A stretch of 64,000 nucleotides of DNA. It comes from Lysinibacillus sp. G4S2. GTDB taxonomy: Bacteria; Bacillota; Bacilli; Bacillales_A; Planococcaceae. This document shows, in pieces, positions 17,347 through 25,941 of the stretch. The notes beneath the pieces are model-generated. The model had not been told where the DNA came from. It ran no database searches and was given only the letters and a program-made list of their open reading frames with translations. The stretch lies in contig NZ_JAUCFJ010000002.1 in assembly GCF_030348505.1 (NCBI RefSeq), positions 1,740,001-1,804,000 on the forward strand, in the 5' to 3' direction. Position 1 is the stretch's first letter; every line of letters starts with the position of its first letter. A program made the position numbers and the translations under genes.

Positions 17347-17814
17347 ATGGGTAAAATATTTGAAGCACAATTAATTGGTACGGATTTAAAAATAGCAGTA
17401 GTAGTAGGACGTTTCAATGAATTTATTACAAGCAAATTATTGGACGGGGCGTTAGATGGTTTAAAGCGTCATGGTGTGGATGAGAATTCTATCGATGTAG
17501 CATGGGTTCCTGGTGCATTTGAAGTTCCTTTCATTGCTAAACAGTTAGCTGAAACAAAGAAGTATGATGCAATTATTGGACTAGGTACGGTGATTCGTGG
17601 TTCAACAACACACTATGACTATGTATGTAATGAATCGGCAAAAGGTATTGCAAGTGTTTCACTATCTACAAATGTACCTGTTATTTTTGGTATTGTGACA
17701 ACTGAAAATATTGAGCAAGCAATTGAGCGTGCAGGCACTAAATCCGGCAATAAAGGCTATGATGCGGCAATGTCTGCTATTGAAATGGCCAACTTAAAGA
17801 AGATGATTGGATAA
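17347..17814 (+). CDS. ribH: 6,7-dimethyl-8-ribityllumazine synthase
   Basis: A 155-residue enzyme that condenses the RibB product with 5-amino-6-ribitylamino-uracil. Family marks: [17 protein letters not shown] at the substrate loop, [10 protein letters not shown], the [16 protein letters not shown] segment with the catalytic His, and [16 protein letters not shown]. It probably assembles into a 60-mer shell as in B. subtilis. AAAAAAGGAG precedes the ATG. It is separated from ribB by a MITE-like element of 127 bp. Its TAA stop is the first part of a dispersed element (17810-17862). Confidence 0.96.
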   Translation: MGKIFEAQLIGTDLKIAVVVGRFNEFITSKLLDGALDGLKRHGVDENSIDVAWVPGAFEVPFIAKQLAETKKYDAIIGLGTVIRGSTTHYDYVCNESAKGIASVSLSTNVPVIFGIVTTENIEQAIERAGTKSGNKGYDAAMSAIEMANLKKMIG

Positions 17815-17862
17815 AGCCTCCGGACGTAATTACGTCAAGGCGGAATTGATCTTCATTCAGCA
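17810..17862. repeat. Dispersed element copy after ribH
   Basis: GATAAAGCCTCCGGACGTAA followed by TTACGTCAAGGCGGAATTGA, nearly the same as the tail at 15531. It then continues as TCTTCATTCAGCAA. The ribH stop codon lies inside it. The rest of the gap to 18002 holds no other feature. Confidence 0.75.
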
Positions 17863-18001
17863 ATATTTTATTTGTAGTGACAGCTACAGATGATTTGGCA
17901 ACGGTCACATCCTGTTTCCTTGAATATTTTTAAATATCAAGGGGAAATATATGTATAAGTATATGGATTAATGTACTAATTTGGAGCTGGCTCAGTAGGA
18001 G

Positions 18002-19465
18002 ATGAGGAATATTTCATCAATGGAACAAGAGTTAAATTTGAATTCTTTGAAGGCATTATTTCAACGCTCTGCTGATGTGGTCTTCCAAAAGTATATCTTT
18101 CAGCAACATAAGGTACATTTGATAAAATGTGAAGGGCTCATTAATGAGCGGCTACTGGAAACCGTTATCGTGCAACGAATTCAATCATTATTTACGGCAA
18201 CAACGGATGAATTGTTAGAAGAGCATATACAAAATAATTTACACATTCCCCATCTTCAAAAAATATCAAGTAAAGATGATGCCATCACAAAAGTCTATAA
18301 AGGACATGTTTTACTGTATTTCGAAGATATGAATTTGTTGTATTCAAGTAATATTGCTAAAAAACCGAATCGGGAGCCTAAAGAAACATTCCTTGAATTA
18401 GTTATCAAAGGCCCGAGAGATGATTTTATTGAGGATGCTTTTATTAATATTGCTTTATTACGAAAACGATTACCTACTAATTCATTAAGTGTTGAGACAT
18501 ATGAACTTGGTAAACGTTCCAAAACAACCGTAGCTGTACTTTATTTAGCAGATGTCGTAAATCAAAAGATGCTTGAGCAAATAAAATTACAGCTACAGCA
18601 AATTGATATCGATATTGTATTTAGTGGAGATTTATTGATGGAAAGAATTGAGCGAAGTGCTAAAATTCTACCTAGACATGATTATACCGGACGTCCTGAT
18701 TTTGCTTTACAAGCTTTAAGTAATGGGCGCATTCTTATCATAGTTGATGGTGTATCATATGTCATTATTACTCCTGCTAATTCAATGTTACTATTTAAAT
18801 CCAGTGAAGATAATGAATATCCGATTATTGTAAGTTCTATGGAGCGTTTATTACGAAGAATAGCTATCTATTTAAGTGTACTTTTACCAGGTTTTTGGCT
18901 TGCACTAACGACCCATCATCAAGAGCAATTGCCCTTTATTCTTTTAGCGACAGTCGTTGAATCAAGAACGGGTCTCCCATTTCCAACGATGCTTGAAATA
19001 TTAATGATGCTTTTTATGTTTGAATTATTTCGAGAAGCAAATATACATCTCCCCAATGTTATTAGTGGTTCAATAAGTGTTGTTGGGGGATTAATTATTG
19101 GAGATGCAGCAATTAAAGCAGGTGTTACGAGCCCTTCCATGATTGTAGTTATTGCTACTTCGAGTATTGCAGCTTTTACACTCGGCAATCAATCTATTGT
19201 ATCAGCCATGAGTATTTTCAGGATAATTATTATTATAGCATCTGCTTTTTTGGGGTTATTTGGTTTCTTTATTTCGATGTTCTTCATACTTCTTTATATG
19301 GCAAATTTACGAGTATTAGGTGTTCCTTACTTAAGTTTAGGCGCAGATTTTGATTGGCAGGATATTAAAAAGTCTTTATTTCGTTTATCTCTAGAAGGTT
19401 ACGGTAAGCGACCGACATTTTTAAACTTACAGGACAAGTCAAGAACATCTAGTAAAAAAAAATAA
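18002..19465 (+). CDS. GerA-family spore germination protein (A subunit)
   Basis: A 487-residue A-type subunit of a germinant receptor in the spore inner membrane. The N-terminal soluble region (about residues 1-290) has the family's paired domain marks, with LELVIKGPRDDFIEDAFINI and an IERSAKILPRHDYTGRPD-like segment. The C-terminal part has four or five membrane helices and the motifs ESRTGLPFPTMLEILMM and GLIIGDAAIKAGVTSPSMI. No B or C subunit gene is adjacent, which is unusual because GerA operons are usually tricistronic. The ATG at 18002 abuts TAGGAG; an in-frame ATG at 18020, with GATGAGG upstream, is an alternative start. Confidence 0.9.
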   Translation: MRNISSMEQELNLNSLKALFQRSADVVFQKYIFQQHKVHLIKCEGLINERLLETVIVQRIQSLFTATTDELLEEHIQNNLHIPHLQKISSKDDAITKVYKGHVLLYFEDMNLLYSSNIAKKPNREPKETFLELVIKGPRDDFIEDAFINIALLRKRLPTNSLSVETYELGKRSKTTVAVLYLADVVNQKMLEQIKLQLQQIDIDIVFSGDLLMERIERSAKILPRHDYTGRPDFALQALSNGRILIIVDGVSYVIITPANSMLLFKSSEDNEYPIIVSSMERLLRRIAIYLSVLLPGFWLALTTHHQEQLPFILLATVVESRTGLPFPTMLEILMMLFMFELFREANIHLPNVISGSISVVGGLIIGDAAIKAGVTSPSMIVVIATSSIAAFTLGNQSIVSAMSIFRIIIIIASAFLGLFGFFISMFFILLYMANLRVLGVPYLSLGADFDWQDIKKSLFRLSLEGYGKRPTFLNLQDKSRTSSKKK

Positions 19466-19481
19466 ATACTTATTATACAAA

Positions 19482-19510
19482 AGATCAGGTATTATATGCC
19501 TGGTCTTTTT
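19482..19510 (+). terminator. Terminator of the gerA-type gene
   Basis: AGATCAGG and CCTGGTCT pair around a 9-base loop, followed by five T. Confidence 0.85.
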
Positions 19511-19537
19511 AACATCTTTCAGCTCATGTTTTTTGTA

Positions 19538-19638
19538 GCGAAAGCAAAGCGTCAGGTACAGATGTTTTTTGTACCAAAAGTGCAACGGCAGTTACAGGTG
19601 TTTTTTTGTACCGAAAGCAAAGCGACAGGTACAGAAGT
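19538..19638. repeat. Three tandem copies of the 36/37-bp unit
   Basis: Units of the type GTAGCGAAAGCAAAGCGTCA-GGTACAGATGTTTTTT, 36 then 37 bp long. The same unit forms the core of the MITE-like elements at 20395, 34601 and 41960. Confidence 0.75.
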
Positions 19639-19718
19639 CTCCTTAGAATGAATCTTTAGTTCCTAAACTTTAAAAGGAGGATGTACCCAAACAACGAAAA
19701 TGGAATTAGATATATAAT

Positions 19719-19758
19719 AAGGAGAGTGGCATCAACAAAAGCTATTCTCCTTTTTTTG
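19719..19758 (+). terminator. Terminator with no clear gene in front
   Basis: AAGGAGAGTGGC pairs with GCTATTCTCCTT (two G-U pairs), followed by seven T. The preceding 200 bp contain AAAAGGAGGATG but no credible coding frame; it may mark a lost gene. Confidence 0.7.
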
Positions 19759-19841
19759 TTTACTTTCGAGTGAAGGATTATTAAACTATTGGTTACAGTT
19801 TCCTTGTAAATTAAAAATTGTTAAAGCATTTTATCAGTACC

Positions 19842-19907
19842 CGGTAGTGGCCGAGTAATGAGTAAGGGATAGCCCAATGCGTAAGTGTGCGGTAGCCAAA
19901 TCTTCAT
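19842..19907. repeat. Degenerate 21-bp repeats, third sequence type
   Basis: About three loosely repeated units, GTAATGAGTAAGGGATAGCCC then GCGTAAGTGTGCGGTAGCC, spaced by 21-22 bp. It looks like a short, decayed array of the same class as those at 5440 and 7872. The rest of 19908-20210 holds nothing I can support. Confidence 0.45.
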
Positions 19908-20210
19908 TGTAATGATAAAATAAGAACAAATATTCTTCTTTAGAAACGGAAGAAGAATCTTTGATTGTCAAAAAGCGTAAAATAGCATTTATCCAAATGA
20001 AGAACAGTAGTTATAAGCCGAACGTTTTCAGCAGGCACGAATCACTACGTTAATGACTTTAAAGAACAAATCAGAAACAACTAAAAAAATTATACTTACT
20101 ATCGTATAATAGCAGGCGTGTTGATTGGGAAAAAATAGGTTTTTTATTGAGTGATAAAAGGATTTTTTTGTTACTATTTTGCCGATATATTTCCATTTTA
20201 ACTAATTGTA

Positions 20211-20535
20211 GCGTAGGGCAACTCGACTCCGGCAGGAAAGCGAGACAGACGAGACCCTGCACTAAGCGAATGTTTTCTGGCGAAAGCGAAGCGACAGCAA
20301 TTTGTTTATCTGCGCGAAAACGGAGTAGCGGTGGCAACAAAGCGGAGGAAGCGGCTCGACGCTCGCCCGCAGGAAGCCTTGCTCTGCGCGACAGCGACAA
20401 ATGTTTTATCTGTGCGAAAGCGAAGCGTCAGCAACAAATGTTTTATCTGTGCGAAAGCGAAGCGTCAGCAACAAATGTTTTATCTGTGCGAAATCGAAGC
20501 GACAGCAACAAAGCGAGTAGCCCGTAGCGGAAATC
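20211..20535. repeat. Divergent MITE-like element with 37-bp core repeats (copy F)
   Basis: The stretch starts GTAGGGCAACTCGACTCCGG and contains GAGACAGACGAGACCCTG, related to the GATGAGACCCTGGAGCGAG region of copies C and D. At 20401-20516 there are three tandem 37-bp units (ATGTTTTATCTGTGCGAAAG-CGAAGCGTCAGCAACAA). The period is not a multiple of 3, so the open frames across it are chance. It ends near GTAGCGGAAATCAGCC; the inverted ends of other copies are not recognisable here. Confidence 0.65.
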
Positions 20536-20731
20536 AGCCTCTCCGAATGTATAAAAATGGTTAATCAACACATCTGATATAATAGTAATATTGGATACGA
20601 AGTTGTTTCAATAGTAAAAAGTATGACAATATGTCAACTGTGACTAACAATTTTTATGATTGATGCGAATGTCAAGCTCACACTTAATTAAGGCAGTATT
20701 CATTTCTATAGATGAGGAAGTACCAGTTTGT

Positions 20732-22039
20732 ATGAAAAAGCGAAAAATAAAACTAATTTTATTACTATCAATTATATTATTATTATTGTTTACAAGTTTA
20801 AACATCTTTACATCTTACATAAAAATGAAAAAGACAGTTGAAGAGGCAATAGCGAGCCAAAGTTTAGAAGCTGCTACTTCTATTGCCTCTTCAATTGACG
20901 TCGAGGCATACCAACAATTTTTAAAGGACCCCCAAAAAAATGATTATTATTGGGAAATAAGAAACTATTTAAATGATGCCAGAGTAAAACTAGGTGCTCT
21001 ATTTGTTTATACATTAGAGGTTGATAATCCAAAAGAATCAAAAGCAATGATTATGGGATTACCAGGTGAATATACTAAAGGCTTCGATATTGGAGAGGTC
21101 TGTACAGTACCTGAGGAGCAAGTGCGTAAAGCCTATAAGGGAGAAACATATGTAACGGAAGTGATACCAGATTCTGGACACGGTGCTTATCTATCTGTTG
21201 GTGCGCCTATAAAGGATAAAACAGGGAAAATTATTGCATACCTAGGCATCGATATTAGTGCAGAAAAGCTAAATGGCATCAAGGGAAAAGTGATCGAAGA
21301 TAATCTTCTTATGTTTATTTTTAATGGTGGACTCATTTTAATCGTTATTGGCTCTTTTTTATTTTTACAGAGATGGTATCAAAAAGAAGTGGCGAAGGAA
21401 GTTGGAGCGACAGAAGATACATATCAAGCAGAAATTAAAACTTTAATTACTTCTGTGTCCTCTTTAAGACATGACTTTACAAATCATATACAAGTCTTGC
21501 ATGGACTTCTTCAATTAGACAAACCTGAACAGGCTAAACAATATTTATCTTCACTATCAAAAGAGGTTCAGGCTATTAAGTCGCTGAAATTAAATATTGA
21601 TCATCCAGGCTTATCAATATTATTGGAGACGAAAAAACTAACGGCACAAAATCATAATATCGATATGAATTTCACAGTTTCACAGGATGCATTTAATAAA
21701 ATTAAAACAACGGATCTAATCAAAATCTTGTCAAATTTAATAGATAATGCGATTGATGCGGCAAATGAATTACCAGAGGGGCAACCTAAAATAACAATTT
21801 GTTGCAAAGCAGACGACACGCAATATGAATTTAAGGTTACAAATACTGGACCAAATATTGTAGAAGCGGGGCAAATATTTAAGCAAGGATTTTCCACGAA
21901 GAAACCAGAAAGTGGTAAAATAAGAGGGCAAGGCTTGTTTATTGTGAATGAAATAGTCAATAAATACAACGGACAAATTTCTATCGACTCATCAAAACAT
22001 TTAGAAACAACAGCAATAGTAAACATTCCGATAAAGTAA
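20732..22039 (+). CDS. Membrane sensor histidine kinase, Spo0B/CitA-like, orphan
   Basis: A 435-residue two-helix sensor kinase. Helix 1 is residues 8-30, an extracellular sensing domain covers about 31-205, and helix 2 is at about 215-235. The phospho-accepting His (about residue 247) lies in SLRHDFTNHIQVLHGLLQL, the Spo0B-type H-box of the CitA/DcuS and LytS-like groups. The ATP domain follows, with LSNLIDNAIDAA (N-box), then a weak G1 and KIRGQGLFIVNEIVNKYNG (G2). No response regulator is adjacent. The ATG at 20732 is taken as start, just before the basic-hydrophobic signal anchor; a TTG at 20660 would add 24 unlikely residues. Confidence 0.85.
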   Translation: MKKRKIKLILLLSIILLLLFTSLNIFTSYIKMKKTVEEAIASQSLEAATSIASSIDVEAYQQFLKDPQKNDYYWEIRNYLNDARVKLGALFVYTLEVDNPKESKAMIMGLPGEYTKGFDIGEVCTVPEEQVRKAYKGETYVTEVIPDSGHGAYLSVGAPIKDKTGKIIAYLGIDISAEKLNGIKGKVIEDNLLMFIFNGGLILIVIGSFLFLQRWYQKEVAKEVGATEDTYQAEIKTLITSVSSLRHDFTNHIQVLHGLLQLDKPEQAKQYLSSLSKEVQAIKSLKLNIDHPGLSILLETKKLTAQNHNIDMNFTVSQDAFNKIKTTDLIKILSNLIDNAIDAANELPEGQPKITICCKADDTQYEFKVTNTGPNIVEAGQIFKQGFSTKKPESGKIRGQGLFIVNEIVNKYNGQISIDSSKHLETTAIVNIPIK

Positions 22040-22045
22040 CTTTCT

Positions 22046-22079
22046 AAGCTTCCTACAGAAAATTGTAGGAAGTTTTTTT
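22046..22079 (+). terminator. Terminator of the sensor kinase gene
   Basis: CTTCCTAC (22049-22056) with GTAGGAAG (22065-22072), then seven T. Confidence 0.9.
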
Positions 22080-22261
22080 AACTTTATTGACCGAAGTCCA
22101 TTACCGGAGAAGTAAAGGGATTTACCAGCTAAATTAGCTACTCTACCGGTGTAGTAACTGTTTCACTATGTGAAAAGCTGTTACGACTTTCACTTTTACA
22201 TTTTTTGAGTAATTCATTTCATATAGTACTAATAATCGAATTGGTATTCTATTTGGAGGGG

Positions 22262-22825
22262 ATGAAATATTTGGATCAATCAATCCTTGATTTATTGAAA
22301 AAGGGTGGCTTCGTTTTGTATGCAAGGCATGGTGAAGCAACTGTTGGGAGAGATCAGCCATATTTAAATTTTCAAGATTGTTATACTCAAAGAAATTTGT
22401 CTGAAGTTGGGCGAAGGGAGGCAATTTACTTTGGACAAATGCTACGCTATTTACAAATTCCAATCAGTTCACAGATTGTCGCAAGTCCTTTTTGTCGTAC
22501 AATTGAAACGGCGCAGCTCGCATTCCCTTATGCGAATGTCCAAATTGACCCATTTGGGTATGAAATTTTTAAATTGGGTGGGAATATTCCTATCGTTGAA
22601 AAAACAAATATATTATCAAATCTGCAATCAATGTTAGAAAGAAAGCCACCGCAGGGAATGAATCAAGTAATCATTGCCCATAGCTTTCCTGAAGGTGTTG
22701 GATTGGGGAAAATTTCAAACATGGGGATGGTTATTGTTAAGCCAAAAGGTCCTGGAAAGGGCTATGAAATAGTAAAAAAATTAACTTTAAAAGATTTAGC
22801 GCCTTTAGATAGTAGCTCAAGTTAA
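22262..22825 (+). CDS. Histidine phosphatase family protein
   Basis: About 187 residues of the histidine phosphatase (phosphoglycerate-mutase-like) superfamily. The catalytic motif appears as LYARHGEAT, with the RHG triad near residue 22. A second arginine lies in ASPFCRTIETAQ and the second His in VIIAHSFPEG. GGAGGGG at 22255-22261 directly touches the ATG at 22262, so the in-frame TTG at 22271, nine bases away, may be the true start. The gene is followed 20 bases on by an acetyltransferase. The substrate is unknown; the family includes phosphosugar and nucleotide phosphatases. Confidence 0.82.
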   Translation: MKYLDQSILDLLKKGGFVLYARHGEATVGRDQPYLNFQDCYTQRNLSEVGRREAIYFGQMLRYLQIPISSQIVASPFCRTIETAQLAFPYANVQIDPFGYEIFKLGGNIPIVEKTNILSNLQSMLERKPPQGMNQVIIAHSFPEGVGLGKISNMGMVIVKPKGPGKGYEIVKKLTLKDLAPLDSSSS

Positions 22826-22844
22826 AGCTGAAAAGAGGGGAAAC

Positions 22845-23693
22845 ATGAAAATAAAAACAGTGTCACAATGCACATTAGAGGAAACTTTGAAAGCTTGGAA
22901 TAAAGGTTTTGAGGAGTATTTTGTAGAAATTAAAATGAATGAAGAGATGTTTTTAAATCGACTTGTTGGAGAGGGACTATACCCAGAGCTTTCAATCGTC
23001 GCATTTGATCATCATAATCCTGTTGGTATTGTCTTAAATGGCTTTAGACAAATTGCAGGTAAGAAAACCTCTTGGAATGGTGGAACAGGCATCTCTCCAG
23101 AGTATCGCGGAAAAGGTATTTCTCGGGTTTTGATGGAAGAAACAATCGCCATCTATGAAAGAGAGAACGTGGAAATTGCAACGCTTGAAGCTATTAAAGA
23201 GAATAAAGTAGCGATCGCTTTGTATGAGAAGTATGGCTATACAATTACAAATCAATTGCTATTTTTAAGTGGTGAATATGAGGCAAAAGTAGAGAAAGAA
23301 GCTACAATTCATGTGGAAACTATTCGACCAGAGCAGCTCCCACATTTATCATTTTATCAGGAAGATGTTCCTTGGCAATGTAGCTGGCAAAGTAATAAAC
23401 AAGGAGAAGCTAAAGTTTTTTATAACGACAATAATGCCGCGATTGGTTATATGTTATATAGAATAGTATGGGGTAAGGATGGGGCAATCGACCACATAGT
23501 GCTTTATCAATTAGAGCTATTAGAGAATGGCGATGTAGAAAATATTCCACACTTTATCGCAAGCATCACAAATCACAAAGTGAAACTAGCCACAGTTAAC
23601 TTTTTAGCAAGTAATCCAGTCACGAGCTATTTGATGGACAATGGGCTAGAAGTGAAGACAGAGCAAGTGCAAATGAAGAAAAAAATGAATTGA
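22845..23693 (+). CDS. GNAT family N-acetyltransferase
   Basis: A 282-residue protein. The N-terminal half is a GNAT domain: the acetyl-CoA binding loop is GISPEYRGKGISRVLMEET (residues about 80-98), followed by ENKVAIALYEKYGYT. The C-terminal half is a second, weaker GNAT-like domain without a clear binding loop. AAAAGAGGGG precedes the ATG. It lies close behind the histidine phosphatase gene and may be co-transcribed. The acceptor is unknown. Confidence 0.85.
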   Translation: MKIKTVSQCTLEETLKAWNKGFEEYFVEIKMNEEMFLNRLVGEGLYPELSIVAFDHHNPVGIVLNGFRQIAGKKTSWNGGTGISPEYRGKGISRVLMEETIAIYERENVEIATLEAIKENKVAIALYEKYGYTITNQLLFLSGEYEAKVEKEATIHVETIRPEQLPHLSFYQEDVPWQCSWQSNKQGEAKVFYNDNNAAIGYMLYRIVWGKDGAIDHIVLYQLELLENGDVENIPHFIASITNHKVKLATVNFLASNPVTSYLMDNGLEVKTEQVQMKKKMN

Positions 23694-23774
23694 ATAAGAA
23701 TAATAGGGGGAGGTTCGTCAAGCTAGGCAAAAAATATAAAGATTAGGTAGTTATAAAAAAGAAGGTGATTAGTT

Positions 23775-24143
23775 ATGAAGAAAATACTAATTTGTAATTT
23801 ACTAATATTAGTATTGGTAGGTTGTTCACCGACTATAAATACTAACCCCACTGCGAATTCTATTCTTAAAGAACATTCTCAAGCAGATATTCTTCAGTAT
23901 AATAACTTAATTTATATAAATGCTACAAGCTTGGAATCAATGAAACAATTAGAATATACGAAGAGTGAGAAGATAGGGAAAATTATTAAAACAACAAATT
24001 CCTCTAAAAATTTCAAAGATTTTTATGCTACTAAATTGGAAAGTGGAACAGAAATTTTCTCTACAAATGATCATAATATTTATACAATCATTGCGGAATC
24101 GAATGGGCAACAAATACTTTATACGGCTCTGCTTGAGGGTTAG
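23775..24143 (+). CDS. Small predicted lipoprotein
   Basis: A 122-residue protein with a lipoprotein signal; the lipobox is LVLVGC with Cys at residue 17. The rest is a short soluble domain rich in Asn, Ser and Thr. AGAAGGTGATTAG precedes the ATG. I recognise no family. It would sit on the outer face of the membrane. Confidence 0.75.
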   Translation: MKKILICNLLILVLVGCSPTINTNPTANSILKEHSQADILQYNNLIYINATSLESMKQLEYTKSEKIGKIIKTTNSSKNFKDFYATKLESGTEIFSTNDHNIYTIIAESNGQQILYTALLEG

Positions 24144-24233
24144 TGATCTTAACAGTACTTATATCAGGTTGTAAACATTTGAAAATTCCCGTATACTAAT
24201 TCGATAAAGAATGTAAATAAAGGATGATTTAAA

Positions 24234-24455
24234 ATGACGTTTGAAGAGATATTACCACGCTTAAAAGCGGGAGAAAAAGTAATTCGTAAAGGTTGGGGCG
24301 GTGCCGAATTGTATGTGAAGCTTGTTGGACAAAGCGAGCATGATGGCGAGACTTTGAATCCGTATTTTTTAATTAATGTACGCGGTGAGGGCTACACAAT
24401 GTTTACACCAACTGTCTGTGATTTGTTAGCGGAAGATTGGGTAATTGTCAATTAA
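24234..24455 (+). CDS. DUF2829-type small protein
   Basis: A 73-residue protein starting MTFEEILPRLKAGEKVIRKG and ending in LLAEDWVIVN. This matches the DUF2829 pattern found in bacteria and many phages, where the conserved ends are LK-G-KV-R-GW and TDMLAEDW. The function of the family is unknown. It has its own spacing from both neighbours and is preceded by AAAGGATGA. Confidence 0.8.
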   Translation: MTFEEILPRLKAGEKVIRKGWGGAELYVKLVGQSEHDGETLNPYFLINVRGEGYTMFTPTVCDLLAEDWVIVN

Positions 24456-24458
24456 TCT

Positions 24459-24501
24459 AAAAAGAAGTCATCTCAAATGAGGTGGCTTTGTTTATTTTTT
24501 T
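24459..24501 (+). terminator. Probable terminator of the DUF2829 gene
   Basis: AAGTCATCTC pairs with GAGGTGGCTT, with G-U pairs, followed by a T-rich run. Confidence 0.6.
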
Positions 24502-24514
24502 GAGGAGAGATGTT

Positions 24515-25270
24515 ATGAAATTTGAAGAATATAATGGCAAGACGGTATTTGTAACGGGTGCTGCTTCAGGTATTGGACAGGCTCAAGTTGTTGCATTTTT
24601 AGAAAATGGGGCAAACGTATTCGGTTTTGATTTGGATGAGAGAGGGCTAGAAAATCTACATCACCAATATCCTGAACAATTTGCCTATAGAGTAGGTAGT
24701 GTATGCAGTAAAAACGATGTAGAAGGAGCATTTGAAGCCGCAGTTTCAATATTTAAGCAAGTAGATATTTTATTAAATACGGCAGGCGTTTTAGATGGCT
24801 TCGCAAAAACGCTCGATACAGATGAGGCGCTTTGGGATAAAATCATGAATACCAATGTAAAGGGTACTTTTTTTGTGACGAATACGATATTACCTCATAT
24901 GGTAAAACGAAAATCAGGCATAGTCGTCAATATGGCATCTATTGCAGGACTAGTTGCAGGCGGTGGTGGAGCGGCATATACAGCGTCTAAACATGCGATT
25001 GTCGGCTATACAAAGCAATTAGACTTAGATTACTGTCGTGAAGGAATTCGTGCCAATGCCATTGCACCGGGAGCCATTCAAACACCGATGAACAAGGCTG
25101 ACTTTGAAGGGGACGGGGAAATGGCGAAATGGGTAGCGAGTGAAACTCCTGCAGGTCGCTGGGCTCAACCAAGTGAGGTGGCGAATCTAACACTTTATTT
25201 GGCTAGTCAAACAGCTGATTATATACACGGTGCAATCATACCGATTGATGGTGGCTGGCTAACAAAATAA
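24515..25270 (+). CDS. SDR family NAD(P)-dependent oxidoreductase
   Basis: A 251-residue classical short-chain dehydrogenase. The nucleotide-binding loop is TGAASGIGQ near residue 13. The acidic residue after beta-2 (FGFDLDE) favours NAD over NADP. The NTAG motif, the catalytic Ser and the YTASK pair (Y-x-x-x-K) are all present, and the end PIDGGW is typical. The ATG at 24515, with GAGGAGAG upstream, is the start; a longer frame from 24482 has no site. The substrate is unknown; FabG-like or sugar/steroid dehydrogenases look similar. Confidence 0.87.
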   Translation: MKFEEYNGKTVFVTGAASGIGQAQVVAFLENGANVFGFDLDERGLENLHHQYPEQFAYRVGSVCSKNDVEGAFEAAVSIFKQVDILLNTAGVLDGFAKTLDTDEALWDKIMNTNVKGTFFVTNTILPHMVKRKSGIVVNMASIAGLVAGGGGAAYTASKHAIVGYTKQLDLDYCREGIRANAIAPGAIQTPMNKADFEGDGEMAKWVASETPAGRWAQPSEVANLTLYLASQTADYIHGAIIPIDGGWLTK

Positions 25271-25272
25271 GA

Positions 25273-25302
25273 TTGTTCAATCTGAAATTCTTCTGCTATA
25301 AT
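25273..25302 (+). promoter_or_regulatory. Sigma-A promoter of queT
   Basis: TTGTTC (25273-25278), an 18-bp spacer and TATAAT (25297-25302). The expected transcript start, near 25309, lies at the first hairpin of the riboswitch. Confidence 0.75.
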
Positions 25303-25304
25303 AC

Positions 25305-25420
25305 GCAAGTAAGCAAAATTTAGCTTGCACTGCGGCACTTCAGATAGGGCGAAAAGCTCTCTTCCTTTGGCCGTAGTTATTACTAAAATAGCGGATGTGC
25401 TATTTTACAAAGGAGAATAA
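25305..25420 (+). promoter_or_regulatory. preQ1-II-like translational riboswitch before queT
   Basis: The leader can be drawn as a preQ1-II type (COG4708 motif) H-type pseudoknot. A 5' hairpin is GCAAGTAA / TTAGCTTGC. P2 is GCGGC / GCCGT. The P2 loop ends in TCCTTTG, which is complementary to CAAAGGA, the Shine-Dalgarno region of queT. The linker TTATTAC matches the UAUUAC of the class. An inserted hairpin AAAATAGC / GCTATTTT stands where P4 is expected, and it contains GCGGAT. Ligand binding should hide the ribosome site. It differs from the textbook form by a longer P4 and an extra hairpin (GGGC-GAAAA-GCTC) in the P2 loop. The assignment rests on structure plus the gene it precedes. Confidence 0.75.
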
Positions 25421-25422
25421 AA

Positions 25423-25932
25423 TTGAATACATCTATTGTAAAAGATTCAAGCCGTACTTCTGTAACCGAACTTACAAAGACGGCACTAGTTGCAGCTTTA
25501 TATGTGGCTGTAACTGTTTTATTGTCAGTCATTAGTTTTGGAGCTGTACAGTTACGTTTATCGGAAATGTTCAACTATCTGGCATTGTACAACAAGCGCT
25601 ATGTATTAGCTGTGACATTAGGAGTAGTACTTGCAAATTTCATGTCGCCAACGTGGATATTAGATGTACCCATTGGTGGTATTTCGACATTTCTAGTATT
25701 AATTCTTTGCCGAAAAGTAACGAAAAATATAACAAATGATATTTTAAGAATGGTTATAACTGCATTGATTTTTGCTATATCAATGTTCACCGTTGCAGGA
25801 CAATTAACAATCCTCTATGATCTTCCATTTTGGGCAACTTGGTTTACAGTTGGGATTGGGGAATTATTGTCAATGACAGTTGGTGGTGTGACTATTTATT
25901 TATTAAATAAAAAAATCGATTTATCGAAATAA
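25423..25932 (+). CDS. queT: QueT family queuosine-precursor transporter (ECF S component)
   Basis: A 169-residue membrane protein with five or six helices. It is the substrate-binding component of an energy-coupling factor transporter for queuosine precursors such as preQ1. Family marks: the N-terminal TELTKTALVAALYVAVTVLL and the conserved VQLRLSEMFNYLALYNKRY. It starts with TTG at 25423, eight bases after AAAGGAGA, the site masked by the preQ1-II-like leader. The ECF energising genes are not nearby; shared EcfA/EcfT modules are normal for this group. The riboswitch context strengthens the assignment. Confidence 0.9.
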   Translation: MNTSIVKDSSRTSVTELTKTALVAALYVAVTVLLSVISFGAVQLRLSEMFNYLALYNKRYVLAVTLGVVLANFMSPTWILDVPIGGISTFLVLILCRKVTKNITNDILRMVITALIFAISMFTVAGQLTILYDLPFWATWFTVGIGELLSMTVGGVTIYLLNKKIDLSK

Positions 25933-25941
25933 ATTGTAGCG

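Noticed and set aside
20071..20564. Open frames rich in Ser, Ala and Cys over the 37-bp repeats
   Set aside because: They arise from the repeated GCGAAAGCGAAGCG unit, change frame with each 37-bp step and lack ribosome sites.
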